From Brasenia schreberi (taxonomy: Eukaryota > Streptophyta > Magnoliopsida > Nymphaeales > Cabombaceae), in contig JAYKKT010000073.1 in NCBI GenBank assembly GCA_036023115.1, positions 10,266,001 to 10,330,000 on the forward strand: DNA of 64,000 nucleotides. Reading direction: 5' to 3'. The number at the start of each line of letters is the position of its first letter. Position 1 is the stretch's first letter. This document shows, in pieces, positions 36,085-46,230 of this stretch. The notes under the pieces were generated by a model. The model searched no databases, was not told where the DNA came from, and worked only from the letters and a program-made list of their open reading frames with translations. Both the position numbers and the translations under genes were made by a program.

Positions 36085-38224
36085 TGTAAACACCCAAAAT
36101 TTTCAAATATTTTCAAAAAGTCCTGAATTTCCAAAAACCAGTTTTAAACCTTTATGAACCTTTAAATTCAAAAACACCCCAGATTTTAAAGTTTAATATT
36201 CGGGGAAATACTTTAAGGTTTTAAATTCAAGTTAAAAAGCCTCTGAAGTTCGAAGCGGATAAGATCCGATCCAAGAAGTAGGGATCGAACACGGCTCTTC
36301 CAGATGGGTCGTGCCAAGGCGATTCGAATACATGACCGGGATAAAGCCTACCTTGTCAAGCGAATCATGTTCGAAACATGTGGAGCAAAGCGTCACCAAG
36401 CTCATCACATCAAGACCAACCAAGAGGATGTAACCGACCAAGAACATGAGGTAACAACTCGATGTAGCTCGAGGCATGATCATCAAGCTCAAGCCCAAAT
36501 GGACGAGCCCAAACCAAATTGGATCAAGTCAAAAACTAAAGCCAAAGATCAAGACGTGCCAAGGGAGGAGCTGAATCAAACCAAGAAACGAATTCAAGTG
36601 GGTCGAGATTTGAAGAAAACAGCCCAAATATGTTACACATTGTAAAGCGGGCTAAGGCTAGCCGCATGCTCTAGGCCTGCACCAAACCATGTGCACCTAG
36701 ACCTTCAAACAAGGCTGACCCGGTTGCACCATGACCAGCCCACAAGGGCTGGCCTATGTCGACTCAAGGAAGACCATAAGGAGCTGGTTTGGAGCGGGTC
36801 AAACCCACAAAACACTTGCTCCAATCCGCCCCACAAGAAACCCTAGAACCAGCCCCCCTTGGCCTATAAAAAGGCCAAGAGGGGGGCGGGTTCCATATCT
36901 TTTGGACATTGAAAAGAGTGGAGAGAGAAACTCTAGACCTTGGGTGGTGTGTGCTAGACTAGGAGCAGGAATTTTCAGCAAAAAGGGACGTCCTCTAGTG
37001 TGGGAAGGAGAGGGAGCTAGGTGAGAACTTGGGGGAGTTGAGAAAGAAGGCAATCAAGAGGAAGGCCAGCTTCATCGTTCAAACCCGGTCCTTCATACTC
37101 CAAAACTCGTGTAAGACCTTTCCTTACACCCACATGCACGCTAAGTGTTTGCTTTAATGCTTCTTCCTTCCTATATATTATATACCCTCTATACTTCTAA
37201 TCCCCTCTATGCATAAGCTATAAAGTACTTTCCATTCATTTATATTCCAGCAAATTTGCCTTGAGGGTTGTTACACTTCAAAGTCGTGTGAGTTTTGTAT
37301 CACTATATTCATAAAACATAAAACTAGATTTCTGCATCACTACATATGTTTGTTTTTGTAATTTTAATTCTATGATGCTTGCTCCAATTAGCTCAAAATT
37401 TGGCATACTTGTTCTGCACACCTTTGGGCACGCTATATAAAATTGATAAGATTTTAGGGTGGCTCAGCCACATAATAAAGGTGGATTAAGAACGACTAAA
37501 TTTCTGCACCACTGTCTGCACAATCGGACTTCCTAAAATAGAAGTTGGGTAAAAGTTCCATATCTCTATTCACAGGAGTCCAATTTAATTGATTTTTAAT
37601 GCATTGGAAAGCTAACATCCATAGATTTTCAGAAACATCGAAATCATCAGAATAGGAGTTCTAAGCAGAGAGATACAAACTCATCTTTGAGTTTATGTAT
37701 TTTTGAAACAAAACTGTTTCGAGTCAGTGAGTTGGTTTGAGTAAATTTTTTGTTTCTGATTCAATACTGCTCCGAATGAAGATTTAAAAAAGGCTTCAGT
37801 CTCTTCATACAATCGGCTTCTTCTGGAAAAATTTGTAAAATTTTTGGAGGTTCGTGACACCTTCAAATCCCTTTTAGAAAATAGCTCTGAAAACAAAATT
37901 CTCTGTTTCCAACGGCTTGTATATTCCGAGTATTGAATCAAAAGTGCACAAGTTCAACAATTCTTTCAAAAGCACTTGTTCATATGAAAGGGAGTTGTAT
38001 TTGCTGTAAAATAAAATTCCTAAGCGCTCAACACTGACCCTTGAGCATAAGCTTAAGAAGGTTTGAGTGAAAAGATCCTACTTGCACACAATCGCCTAGA
38101 AGTCTTAAATTTTCAAACATTTGCTAGTTTTGAACTAGCTGGCACGCTCACGCAAGCATATGTGTGGAAAGTTTCATTTCAAGTTTGTCTCAAAAACTTC
38201 AAAATGAGAATTTTCATGTCTACA
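36085..38224 (+). repeat. 5' LTR of the Tat-type element (2140 bp)
   Basis: Starts TGTAAACACC and ends GTCTACA. It contains a promoter-like TATAAAAA at 36865-36872 between CTTGGCC and GGCCAAG. Compared with the 3' LTR it lacks about 135 bp after GTAAGACCTTTCCT (near 37125). Confidence 0.95.
36858..36879 (+). promoter_or_regulatory. LTR promoter TATA box inside an inverted repeat
   Basis: CTTGGCC (36858-36864), TATAAAAA (36865-36872), GGCCAAG (36873-36879): a perfect 7-bp inverted repeat around the TATA box. Outside it CCCCC/GGGGG tracts extend the pairing with one offset base. The same arrangement is in the 3' LTR near 47017-47050. Confidence 0.7.
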
Positions 38225-38358
38225 AAAATGGCATGCCCGGTAGGACTCGGGTATTGAGGAATTTCAGTCCAAGCAAGTAAAACTCTTGGAAAAATTTTCA
38301 AAGTGTTTTAACATTGGTAAAATTGTGCACATGTAGGATTTTCAAGGCCCATAAAATC

Positions 38359-39647
38359 ATGTCAAGTTCAGAGGGTTCTTATGAGGTGTCGAGCTGGGCT
38401 TCATGCTCGTTAAGTCAGTTTTCCAAAAGATTTTCAAAAACAATTTTCAAAAACAAGAAAGAATCATTAGAAGACTTGAGGAAAGAATTTGAAGCAAGAA
38501 TCGCCTCTCTTAACACATAGGCCGAAGCGGTCGAATCCTGTTCATCCCATTAAAAGCAAACTAGGGCTCGAAAGAAAATGAGTAAGCCCAGAAAACCCAA
38601 AGAGACCTCTACTATGGAGGGGAATAAAGAGCTCGAGTCATTCACATTGAAAGATCACAAGGCCCTCCAACAATTACTAAAGGGCTAAGCTAAGGAAAAG
38701 AGATCATACGCCCTATCCGATTTTCTACCTTCCGACTACCAAACGGATAGTGACGATGACATACCAAATTTCCACCAGTATGACGGGACGAGAGATCCTA
38801 GATCCCACCTCCAACTCTTTTTCCACCGAGCATACAAAAAGAAGAAAGACTCGGCTAAATGGATCTACTGGTTCCCCCTCTCCCTTAAGAGAACCGCTTC
38901 TAAGTGGCTCGCTTCCTACGACTTGAGCCAATTTGTCACTTTTGAAGAGTTGGCAAATGGTTTCATGCAAAGGTTTTTCACACAACGTGGAAGTGACCCC
39001 CACTTTGAACACCCTAAGGGACATGAAATAAGCCACAAACGAGGATGCTCATGCATTCATCGTTCGATGGAGGTCTTTATTAGGGCAAGTAAGAGAGCCC
39101 ATCTCGGAAGGATATGCCGTAATGCTCATCCTTGAGAATTTCAAACCCGAACTGAAAATGCTTCTTTCCCTTCATGAAATTTTAACTTTCCACTTTCCAC
39201 AAATTAATCAAGAAGGCTTCCCTATTCGAAGCAAATATGAAAAAGGGGGTCTATGATGACCTATGGAAAGGCAAGATTTTTTCAAAAACCCATTTTGAAA
39301 AGCCCGGGACTTATGAGCCAACTACTACAAACAATGGGGCAAAAGCCCAAAAAGTTGCAAATGTCCGAGTAGAATCTAGCCTGACCAACACCTCAAAATC
39401 TGAACCGAAGAACAAAAAGGTTCAAAGGTCTTTTGAAAAGAGGGAGTATACCCCGCTTGGGCAGCCCATCACAAAGGTCCTCGACCTCCTGCTCGCCTAG
39501 GGAACGGTGACACTCCATGAAGTTCTCGAGGGGACACCCCTTAAAGGGAAGTTTTTAAACAAGTTTTGTAAGTATCATAGGCTCAAAGGCCATGATACAA
39601 ACCATTGTTACACCCTTTTAAACAAAATAGAGGACTTGATTGAGTAA
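38359..39647 (+). pseudogene. Gag of the Tat-type element (frameshifted)
   Basis: Starts MSSSEGSYEVSS at 38359. The retrotransposon gag core is at 38690-39180 (FHQYDGTRDPRSHLQLFF, KWIYWFPLSLKRTASKWL, FEELANGFMQRF), then changes frame (IVRWRSLLGQVREPISEGYA). A zinc-knuckle variant CKYHRLKGHDTNHC (about 39568-39609) precedes the end IEDLIE at 39645. In-frame stops at 38518 and 38686 and at least one frameshift near 38985 break it. Confidence 0.8.
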
Positions 39648-40085
39648 GGCCGGCTCCAGGTCACCGATGAACCGGAGCCCGCCCAAGCCGTACTCAAGGA
39701 ACCCTTCCCCAACCAGCGGGAAGGACAAGGAGGTATATACTCTCTCATCTCATTTGAATGGTTTGGAACATGCATGCCATCTAGATAGCACTACTTGTCA
39801 CACACCACTGCTCGTAATAAAAAAAGCCAAACAAGTAGTGATCCGGAGAGCGCTTAGAGTCCCGTCCCCGGCTAGAGCCTTATTAGAGATTCGATGTGCT
39901 CCCAAGCATCAAACTAGAGCCCACCTACGAACGAGCCATAGGGAAGGTGTGGACGAGGTCACTCGATTCGGAAGGATCTACCAACCCCCACACTTAGCAA
40001 AAGATGCTAGCAAGGAAGTGGTCGTTATCCCCGGCCCTTCAAAATCATGCATTCCCAAAGCATCACATCTCATGGGTAAAAAAGT

Positions 40086-41186
40086 GTGTTAACCCCATAT
40101 GATTTCGAAAATCACCTTGCTAAGATTCTCATAAACATGTCTATCATAGAACTTATCCAAATATCCCCTAGACATAAACAAGTTTTAGAGAAGATCTTAG
40201 AGAAGGCCAAGGTTAACTCAACCATAACCCCTAAGTCCCTCTTCTTCCTTGTCTCACCCATTTGTGCTAAAACTCCCATTGTGTTTTCGGAAGACGAGCT
40301 AGAACAATCCTACCAAAACCAAAACCAAGCCTTGCATATAGAGGTGGTATTGAATCACCATCCTCTAGACAAGTGTTTGGTTGATGGCGGAGGAGGTCTA
40401 AATATACTTCCACTACACATAGCCTACAAAATAGGAGTCTCCTTGACCTCTCTAAACCCGAGTTCCATTGTGATCACAGGATACGATCAAAACGCATCCA
40501 AACCTTTAGGAGTCATAGAGTTACCCATAGAAGTAGGGGGCATAAGTCATTCCGGGGTGTTTCATGTTTTAGACATATATCCCCATTATAACCTACTCCT
40601 AAGAAGGCCATGGATACATAGCTTGCGGGCTATGCCATCCACCTTTCATAGGTGTGTAAAAATACCCCTCCAAAACGAAGTTGTGGTAATTCTAGGAAAG
40701 AATCACCCTCAACTACAGGGAATTCAAAATTTCCCATGCTTGTCTGGTCACCAAACCCATGAGCCAAAACTAGGTGAACCCTCGGTCGACCATCCCAAAC
40801 CCATCCTAAAACCAAAAGGTGTCGTGCACATAAAAGGGCCGCCCAAGGCTAGCCCGCTCAAGACCATCTCAAAACTACCCAAAGTCCTCTCCAAGTCCAT
40901 AAAAGTGTTTGAGCATAACATGGACGACACCAAGTTCCAAGGCCATCCCCTTTATAAAACATTTTCAAAATTGAAGAAGCCTTGGAACATTATATTGAAT
41001 ATGGGTTATATGCCTTATCAAGGCCTAGGGAGCCAAAACCAAGGTCGTCTTAACCCAAACCGGTATGGGATAGGCTACGACCCATCCATACCACCCGAAC
41101 CTCCACCCACGACCACTTGGGTCAAGGGTGCCTTAGAACCTCCTAACACCGAAACCTATGACTTAGACCTCTTATTTAGAGCCTAA
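40086..41186 (+). CDS. Retropepsin-like protease and G-patch-like region of the Tat-type element
   Basis: Open for 366 codons. The aspartic protease active site is LVDGGGGLNILP (40377-40412), where DGG replaces the common DSG or DTG, followed by ITGYDQNASKPLGVIELP and the HYNLLLRRPWI region. Near the C-terminus (40996-41040) MGYMPYQGLGSQNQG resembles the G-patch motif known after protease in some plant gypsy polyproteins. Its stop TAA overlaps the ATG of the next ORF in another frame (TAATG at 41184-41188), which may be an old frameshift rather than a real gene boundary. Confidence 0.8.
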   Translation: MLTPYDFENHLAKILINMSIIELIQISPRHKQVLEKILEKAKVNSTITPKSLFFLVSPICAKTPIVFSEDELEQSYQNQNQALHIEVVLNHHPLDKCLVDGGGGLNILPLHIAYKIGVSLTSLNPSSIVITGYDQNASKPLGVIELPIEVGGISHSGVFHVLDIYPHYNLLLRRPWIHSLRAMPSTFHRCVKIPLQNEVVVILGKNHPQLQGIQNFPCLSGHQTHEPKLGEPSVDHPKPILKPKGVVHIKGPPKASPLKTISKLPKVLSKSIKVFEHNMDDTKFQGHPLYKTFSKLKKPWNIILNMGYMPYQGLGSQNQGRLNPNRYGIGYDPSIPPEPPPTTTWVKGALEPPNTETYDLDLLFRA

Positions 41187-42025
41187 TGCATGGTGTTTTC
41201 TTTGTAGGTTTGATGGAAGACCCCGCCACATCCAAAAACTCAAAAAAATTAGAAATTTACAAAATCCAAAAACATTTAGAAAATTCCCAAAACCCAAAAA
41301 CAATAGAAAATTTCAAAAAGAACGTGATTTACATTTCTCCTCCTCCTATTTGTTTGCGAAAAGCCAAAAAAATTGAGAATTTTGAAAATTCCAAAAAGAA
41401 TGTGATTTTTGTTCCTTCCTTGTGTTTACAAAAAGCCAAAAAAATTGAAAAGTTTGAAAATACCAAAAACAAGGTTTTGTACATTCCATCTCCGAAAAGC
41501 AATTTCGAAAAAGCCAAAAAAATCGAAAATCTTGAAAAACCCAAAAACATTGTCTTTGTGAAAAGCCCTAGTCTTTTGAAAGTAGTAGATGTTCCAAAAC
41601 CGTGTGTCTTGCCTAGCACTTTTATAGAACCCAAATTTCTCAAGAGCGATCAAAGCAAAGAGGAAGATCCCCTCATCCATGAGGAGGACCAAACCTCCGA
41701 GCTTCCCGAGTTCCATAGAATTCTTGATTTGGAAAAGCCTTCAAATTTCGTAGGAGGGGATTTTGTGGAAGTAAATCTAGGGAGTGAGTCTAATCCCAAG
41801 CATGTTAAAATAGGTGCATGTTTACATGAGCATGAAAGGACATCATTCATCATATTTCTCAAATCATATGTAGACGTGTTTGCATGGACCTACAAAAATA
41901 TGCCGGGTTTAGACCCAATGGTAGTAGAGCATTGTCTTCCCCTAGAACCAAATGCTAAACCTATAAAGCAAAAGCTTAGAAAGATTCACCCCGATGTGCA
42001 CGCACAAGTGAAAGAGATCTTTTAA
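41186..42025 (+). CDS. Spacer ORF with Lys/Asn-rich repeats, running into the RT N-terminus
   Basis: 279 open codons. Residues about 15-130 hold four degenerate repeats of about 25-30 residues, each with K(K)IENFENxKKNV and a following short I-x-x-P-S segment (units near 41282, 41358, 41433 and 41511). The C-terminal part (41860-42025) is the conserved start of Tat RT: YVDVFAWTYKNMPGLDPMVV and NAKPIKQKLRKIHPDV. The repeat part matches no enzymatic domain I know and is probably a fast-evolving linker. A stop at 42023 separates it from the rest of RT. Confidence 0.75.
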   Translation: MHGVFFVGLMEDPATSKNSKKLEIYKIQKHLENSQNPKTIENFKKNVIYISPPPICLRKAKKIENFENSKKNVIFVPSLCLQKAKKIEKFENTKNKVLYIPSPKSNFEKAKKIENLEKPKNIVFVKSPSLLKVVDVPKPCVLPSTFIEPKFLKSDQSKEEDPLIHEEDQTSELPEFHRILDLEKPSNFVGGDFVEVNLGSESNPKHVKIGACLHEHERTSFIIFLKSYVDVFAWTYKNMPGLDPMVVEHCLPLEPNAKPIKQKLRKIHPDVHAQVKEIF

Positions 42026-43123
42026 AAGCCGAATTTATAAAACCCATTGCGTACTCGGAATAGCTTTCAAATATTGTTGTTGTTCGAAAATCCAATGGGA
42101 AAATTAGGATTTGCATTGATTTCAGAAATTTGAACAAAGCCACTCTAAAAGACAATTTTCCTTTACCAAACATTGATTTGATAGTGGATAGCACTGCAAA
42201 TCATGAAATGTTTTCTTTCATGGATGGCTATTTGGGTTACAATCAAATTAAGTTAGCACCAAAAGATCAGGCAAAAACTGCTTTTACTACACCTTGGGGG
42301 CACATACTGTTACGCAGTTATGCCGTTTGGTTTGAAAAATGCCGGTGCCACATACCAAAGAGCTATGACTACTATCTTTCATGATCAAATTCACGAGCTC
42401 TTGGAAGTATATGTGGATGATCTTTTGGTGAAATCAAAAGCCCGAGTTACTCACATTGGGTCTTTTGAAAAAGTTTTCGAATGGCTTAGGCTTTACAAAG
42501 TGAAACTAAACCCTCAAAAATATGTATTTGGGGTAGAATCTGGTAAGCTTTTGGGTTTTATGGTGAGCCAAAGGGGCATTGAAGTAGACGCCTCTAAGTG
42601 TCGAGCCATCATAGATATGCCTCCACCATCCAACTTGACCCAAATCCGAAGCCTCCAAGGTCGCCTCCAAGCCATTAGGAGGTTTATTTCAAATTTAGCA
42701 ACAAGATGCGAACCTTTCAACAAACTTTTGCGAAAAGGGGTAAAGTTTTCGTGGGATGATGAGTGTCAAAAAGCTATCGAAAGATTGAAAACTTATTTGG
42801 TGAATCCTCCAATTTTGAAACCTCCAAAGCAAGGAAAACCTTTATTACTTTATATTTCCATACATATGAATGCATTGGGTGCTTTACTAGCTCAATATGA
42901 GGATGATAGCCACAAAGAGTACGCCATTTACTATATTTCGAAAACTCTCTTGGCATATGAAAGAAATTATCAAGCCATGGAGAATACGTGCTTGGCATTA
43001 GTATGGGCTTGCCAAAAGTTTAGACATTACTTCCTAGATCATGAGATATGGATAATGTCTAAGCTTGATTCGATCAAGCACTTGTTTGAAAAACCTATCC
43101 TAACGGGTAGGCTTGGTAAATGA
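42026..43123 (+). pseudogene. Reverse transcriptase and gypsy RNase H of the Tat-type element
   Basis: RT fingers: LNKATLKDNFPLPNIDLIVD (42130-42189) and FSFMDGYLGYNQIKLAPKDQ. Catalytic YVDD is at 42410-42421, then GKLLGFMVSQRGIEVD and the RNase H part with GALLAQYEDD..YYISKTLLAYERNY (42880-42970). A frameshift near 42310-42320 moves MPFGLKNAGATYQRA into another frame, and an in-frame stop is at 43121. Catalytic residues are otherwise preserved. Confidence 0.88.
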
Positions 43124-43135
43124 CAACTCCTCTTA

Positions 43136-43783
43136 ATGGAGTATGACTTGAAATATCACCACCAAACCTCCATTAAGGAGCAGGCCCTAGCCGATCATGT
43201 GGCCGAGTTCTCCTTGGAAGAAACATATCCCATACTTGATGAAATGCCCGATGAAGGCATATTTGCAAACGGTTTTCAAAACTACATTTTAGCAAACTGT
43301 TTTAATGAAAACCAAGTATGGAAAATGTACTTTGATGGGGCACATAACCAACAAGGGGCAGGTGTTGGAATCATTCTTATATCCCCCGAAAAGAGAGAGA
43401 TCCCCATTGCAATTTGTCTAGATTTTGAGTGTTCAAACAATGTGGCTGAATATGAGTCTCTCATACAAGGCTTAAAAGTTTTGAAAAACCTAGGGGCAAC
43501 ATGCATTGAAGTCTTTGGAGACTCTTTACTGGTTGTAAACCAAGTTTTAAAAATTTGGCAAGTCAAACACGAAAAACTCATTCCGTATCACGAGTTGGCC
43601 ACCAAGTTGGTCGACTCTTTCAAGTCATGCACTCTCACTCACATAGGGAGAGAGGACAACACCATAGCGGATGCCCTCTCCTCCTTAGGATCCGCTTTAA
43701 GGGTCGATCCCACCTTGAGAACCCGATCCCTAGAGATATGGCACTCACCCATTCCATCCATGCATGATTTAGAGATTTGTTAA
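43136..43783 (+). CDS. Second RNase H-like domain (Tat-lineage type)
   Basis: Open for 215 codons. MYFDGAHNQQGAGVGIILIS (43327-43386) carries the first catalytic Asp; NNVAEYESLIQGLKVLKNLG the Glu; FGDSLLVVNQV the next Asp; REDNTIADALSSLGSAL the last. All four acidic positions of the RNase H fold are present. This extra domain between RT-RNase H and integrase marks the Tat lineage of plant gypsy elements. Confidence 0.88.
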   Translation: MEYDLKYHHQTSIKEQALADHVAEFSLEETYPILDEMPDEGIFANGFQNYILANCFNENQVWKMYFDGAHNQQGAGVGIILISPEKREIPIAICLDFECSNNVAEYESLIQGLKVLKNLGATCIEVFGDSLLVVNQVLKIWQVKHEKLIPYHELATKLVDSFKSCTLTHIGREDNTIADALSSLGSALRVDPTLRTRSLEIWHSPIPSMHDLEIC

Positions 43784-43819
43784 AATGACCAAAATTCAAA
43801 GGATAAACCTTGGTTTTAT

Positions 43820-45058
43820 GACATTAAAAACTTTTTAGAAAACAGAGAATTTCCCGAATATGCTTCTTCAAAAGATCAAACTTTTATTAGGAAAATTTCA
43901 ACCCGGTATGTAATTTTGGGATGGGTGCTTTACAAGAAAAGTTTTATGGGCATCTTGTTGCGATGTGTAGACCTTGAAGAGGCTAGGACCATAATGCATG
44001 AGTTCCACGATGGAGAGTGTGGAGGCCATGTTAATGCCAATATGATGGCCATGAAGATACTTAGGGGCGGGTATTTTTGGTCCACCCTTAGACAAGATTG
44101 TCATGATCATGTTAGGAAATGTCATCAATGTCAAATACATGGGCATATCATTCACACCCCATCGTCCACTTTGTATTCCATCGTAAGCCCATGGCCTTTT
44201 GTCATGTGGGCGTTTGACATCGTAGGACCCATATCCCCCAATGCATCCAATGGACATAGGTTCATCCTAGCGGCCACCGAATATTTCTCTAAATGGGTTG
44301 AAGCTACGTCCTTGGCTAATGTCCAAGGACAACATGTAGTGGCATTCATTAAGAGAAATATCTTGGCCCGATTTGGAGTTCCAAAAGACCTAGTGTTCGA
44401 TAATGGCACCCCATTCAAGAATGAGAAGATGGAAAAATTGTGTGTCACATATGGCATGACTCAACATTTCTCGTCGCCCTACTACCCTTAAGGCAACGAC
44501 CAAGGCGAAGCCACAAACAAAACCCTCATAAGCATCATTGAGAAAATTATAGAAAATGGTACGACATGGCATGAGAAGCTCGACGAAGCCTTGTGGGCTT
44601 ATAAAACTTCCATTTGAACCCCTACAAATGCCACCCCATTCGAGTTGGTCCATGGCACAAGTGCCATACTCCCCATTCATACCAAGCTTCATTCATTCCA
44701 TACATCACTTGCATTAGATATTCTATTAGAAACCTTACAACATACTAGAATGATCGAGCTTGACTTGTTGGATGAAAAGAGGCTACTTGCTATGGATCAT
44801 ACACATGCATATAGGCAAAGGGTAGCCCAACAATATAAGAAATACATGAAGGCTCGCCACTTCAAAGTGGGAGACCTAGTGCTAAAAACCATCCACCACC
44901 GAGGCCCACACCCCCTTTGAAAGTGGCGGCCCAAGTGGGATGGTCCTTATGTTGTGTATGGTACCACCACTAATAATGCTTATTGGTTGATCAATGTTGA
45001 TGGTAGGAACTTGGTAGACCCTATAAATGCTCAACATTTGAAAAGATATAATGTATAG
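43820..45058 (+). pseudogene. Integrase of the Tat-type element (stops within core and C-terminus)
   Basis: HHCC finger: HEFHDGECGGHVNANMMAMK..CHQCQ (44005-44130). Core: FDIVGPI (44214) with the first Asp, LVFDNGTPFKN (44393) with the second, and GNDQGEATNKTL (44493-44528) with the Glu. The C-terminal region reads HFKVGDLVLKTIHHRG then KWDGPYVV. In-frame stops at 44490, 44617 and 44918 break it. A spacer without coding sequence follows to the polypurine tract. Confidence 0.88.
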
Positions 45059-46230
45059 GGTCTACTCTTTGTGAAAATGTTTTAAATGAGATTTCCTTTG
45101 AACTTCTTAAAGAATGATCAAGGTAGATTGTGTGACCCTAGACAAGGGAATTAAAGCCTTATGAAAGGTAGAGTTTTCAAAATTTATGGGCTACATTTCA
45201 AAAATTTCCATCTTACAAAATCGAGCCTTGTTCAAGATAGCAAAATATTTCCAAGTGGTATATGCTATTTCAAAATAGGGTGATCTTAGATGAATCGAGT
45301 AAACCATTGGGATAAGTCTCTCCCCATTTCACTTCTCTTTCCCAAAAAGGAAAATTTGGCAAAATAGAAAAGAGGATATCCTTCCAAAAACTCGTCTTCA
45401 AAAGAAAAGAAAAAGCAAAGCAGAAAAAGAGTTCTTTGATTGAATAAAATGAGGGAAAGCAAAAGAAAAATCCTCCAAAAAGAAAAAGGGAGGCCCTCTA
45501 CGAAAAAAAGAAAAATTGCCAAAAGCTCAAAAAGAGCAAATTTTCCACTTCTTGGCCTTAAACCATGGGACGCTTCAGAAGAGACTGTGGTAATTCTTTC
45601 CATATTCCTATGACTTATCCCAGTGGAGAAAAGTTTTATCTAGGAAATCCTAAAGTAGGAATAGGATTTATTCATTTGAATCTTATTTTGTTTGAGAATT
45701 AGACTTTGTTGTGTAAGTAGGAGAGTTTTGCAATGTTTCCTAGTTTTTCTATAAAAACCTCTACCAAGTAGTAGGTATTATGACTCGAGTAAAGGGAAAT
45801 ATAAGAAGCTGAAAATCCTTGTGATTGAAGCTAAAAGGATTTTCCCTTTCTTTTGAAAAATTGTGAAAACCCGGAAACATCAAGCCACATGAGGGTCATA
45901 CTCACTTGGGGCAGTCGACCTTCACAAGCCTCCCAAGTTCGATCCTTGCATGTTAAGAGTCTCTAAAAGAATCATCGTGTGCATATCACTCATGCCCCTC
46001 ACACATGCCCATGCATGCATGTCAAAACATTGAGTGCATAATCGCCATTAGGACCAAGACCATAGTAGATTGAGTCCCCTTTGGCTCTAAATCCCCTCTT
46101 ACTTATTCTTAAGGAAATAGGCACTCGGATGATCCATGCTCTTGAGAAAGGTTTGGAAAGAAAAGTAAAAGGGTGTTTTCTTCTTTGACATTATCCAAAC
46201 ACAGTTGGATTAATGCCAAAGAGGGGCATC
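45059..46230 (+). other. 3' untranslated region and polypurine tract of the Tat-type element
   Basis: No long frame on the coding strand. A/G-rich stretches lie at 45340-45540. It ends with AAAGAGGGGCATC at 46218-46230, the plus-strand primer, abutting the 3' LTR. Confidence 0.8.

Noticed and set aside
36240..36350. tRNA-like GTTCGATCCC words in the gypsy LTR (minus strand)
   Set aside because: No cloverleaf can be drawn around them, and the sequence is part of an LTR present twice; treated as chance similarity.
36731..37053. Open frames in the gypsy LTR (36731-37024 plus, 36799-37053 minus, and 3' LTR copies)
   Set aside because: GC-rich LTR R/U5-type sequence; both strands open by composition and the peptides differ between the LTRs.
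45286..45603. 105-codon minus-strand ORF, Phe/Leu-rich
   Set aside because: Complement of an A/G-rich gypsy 3' region; composition artefact.
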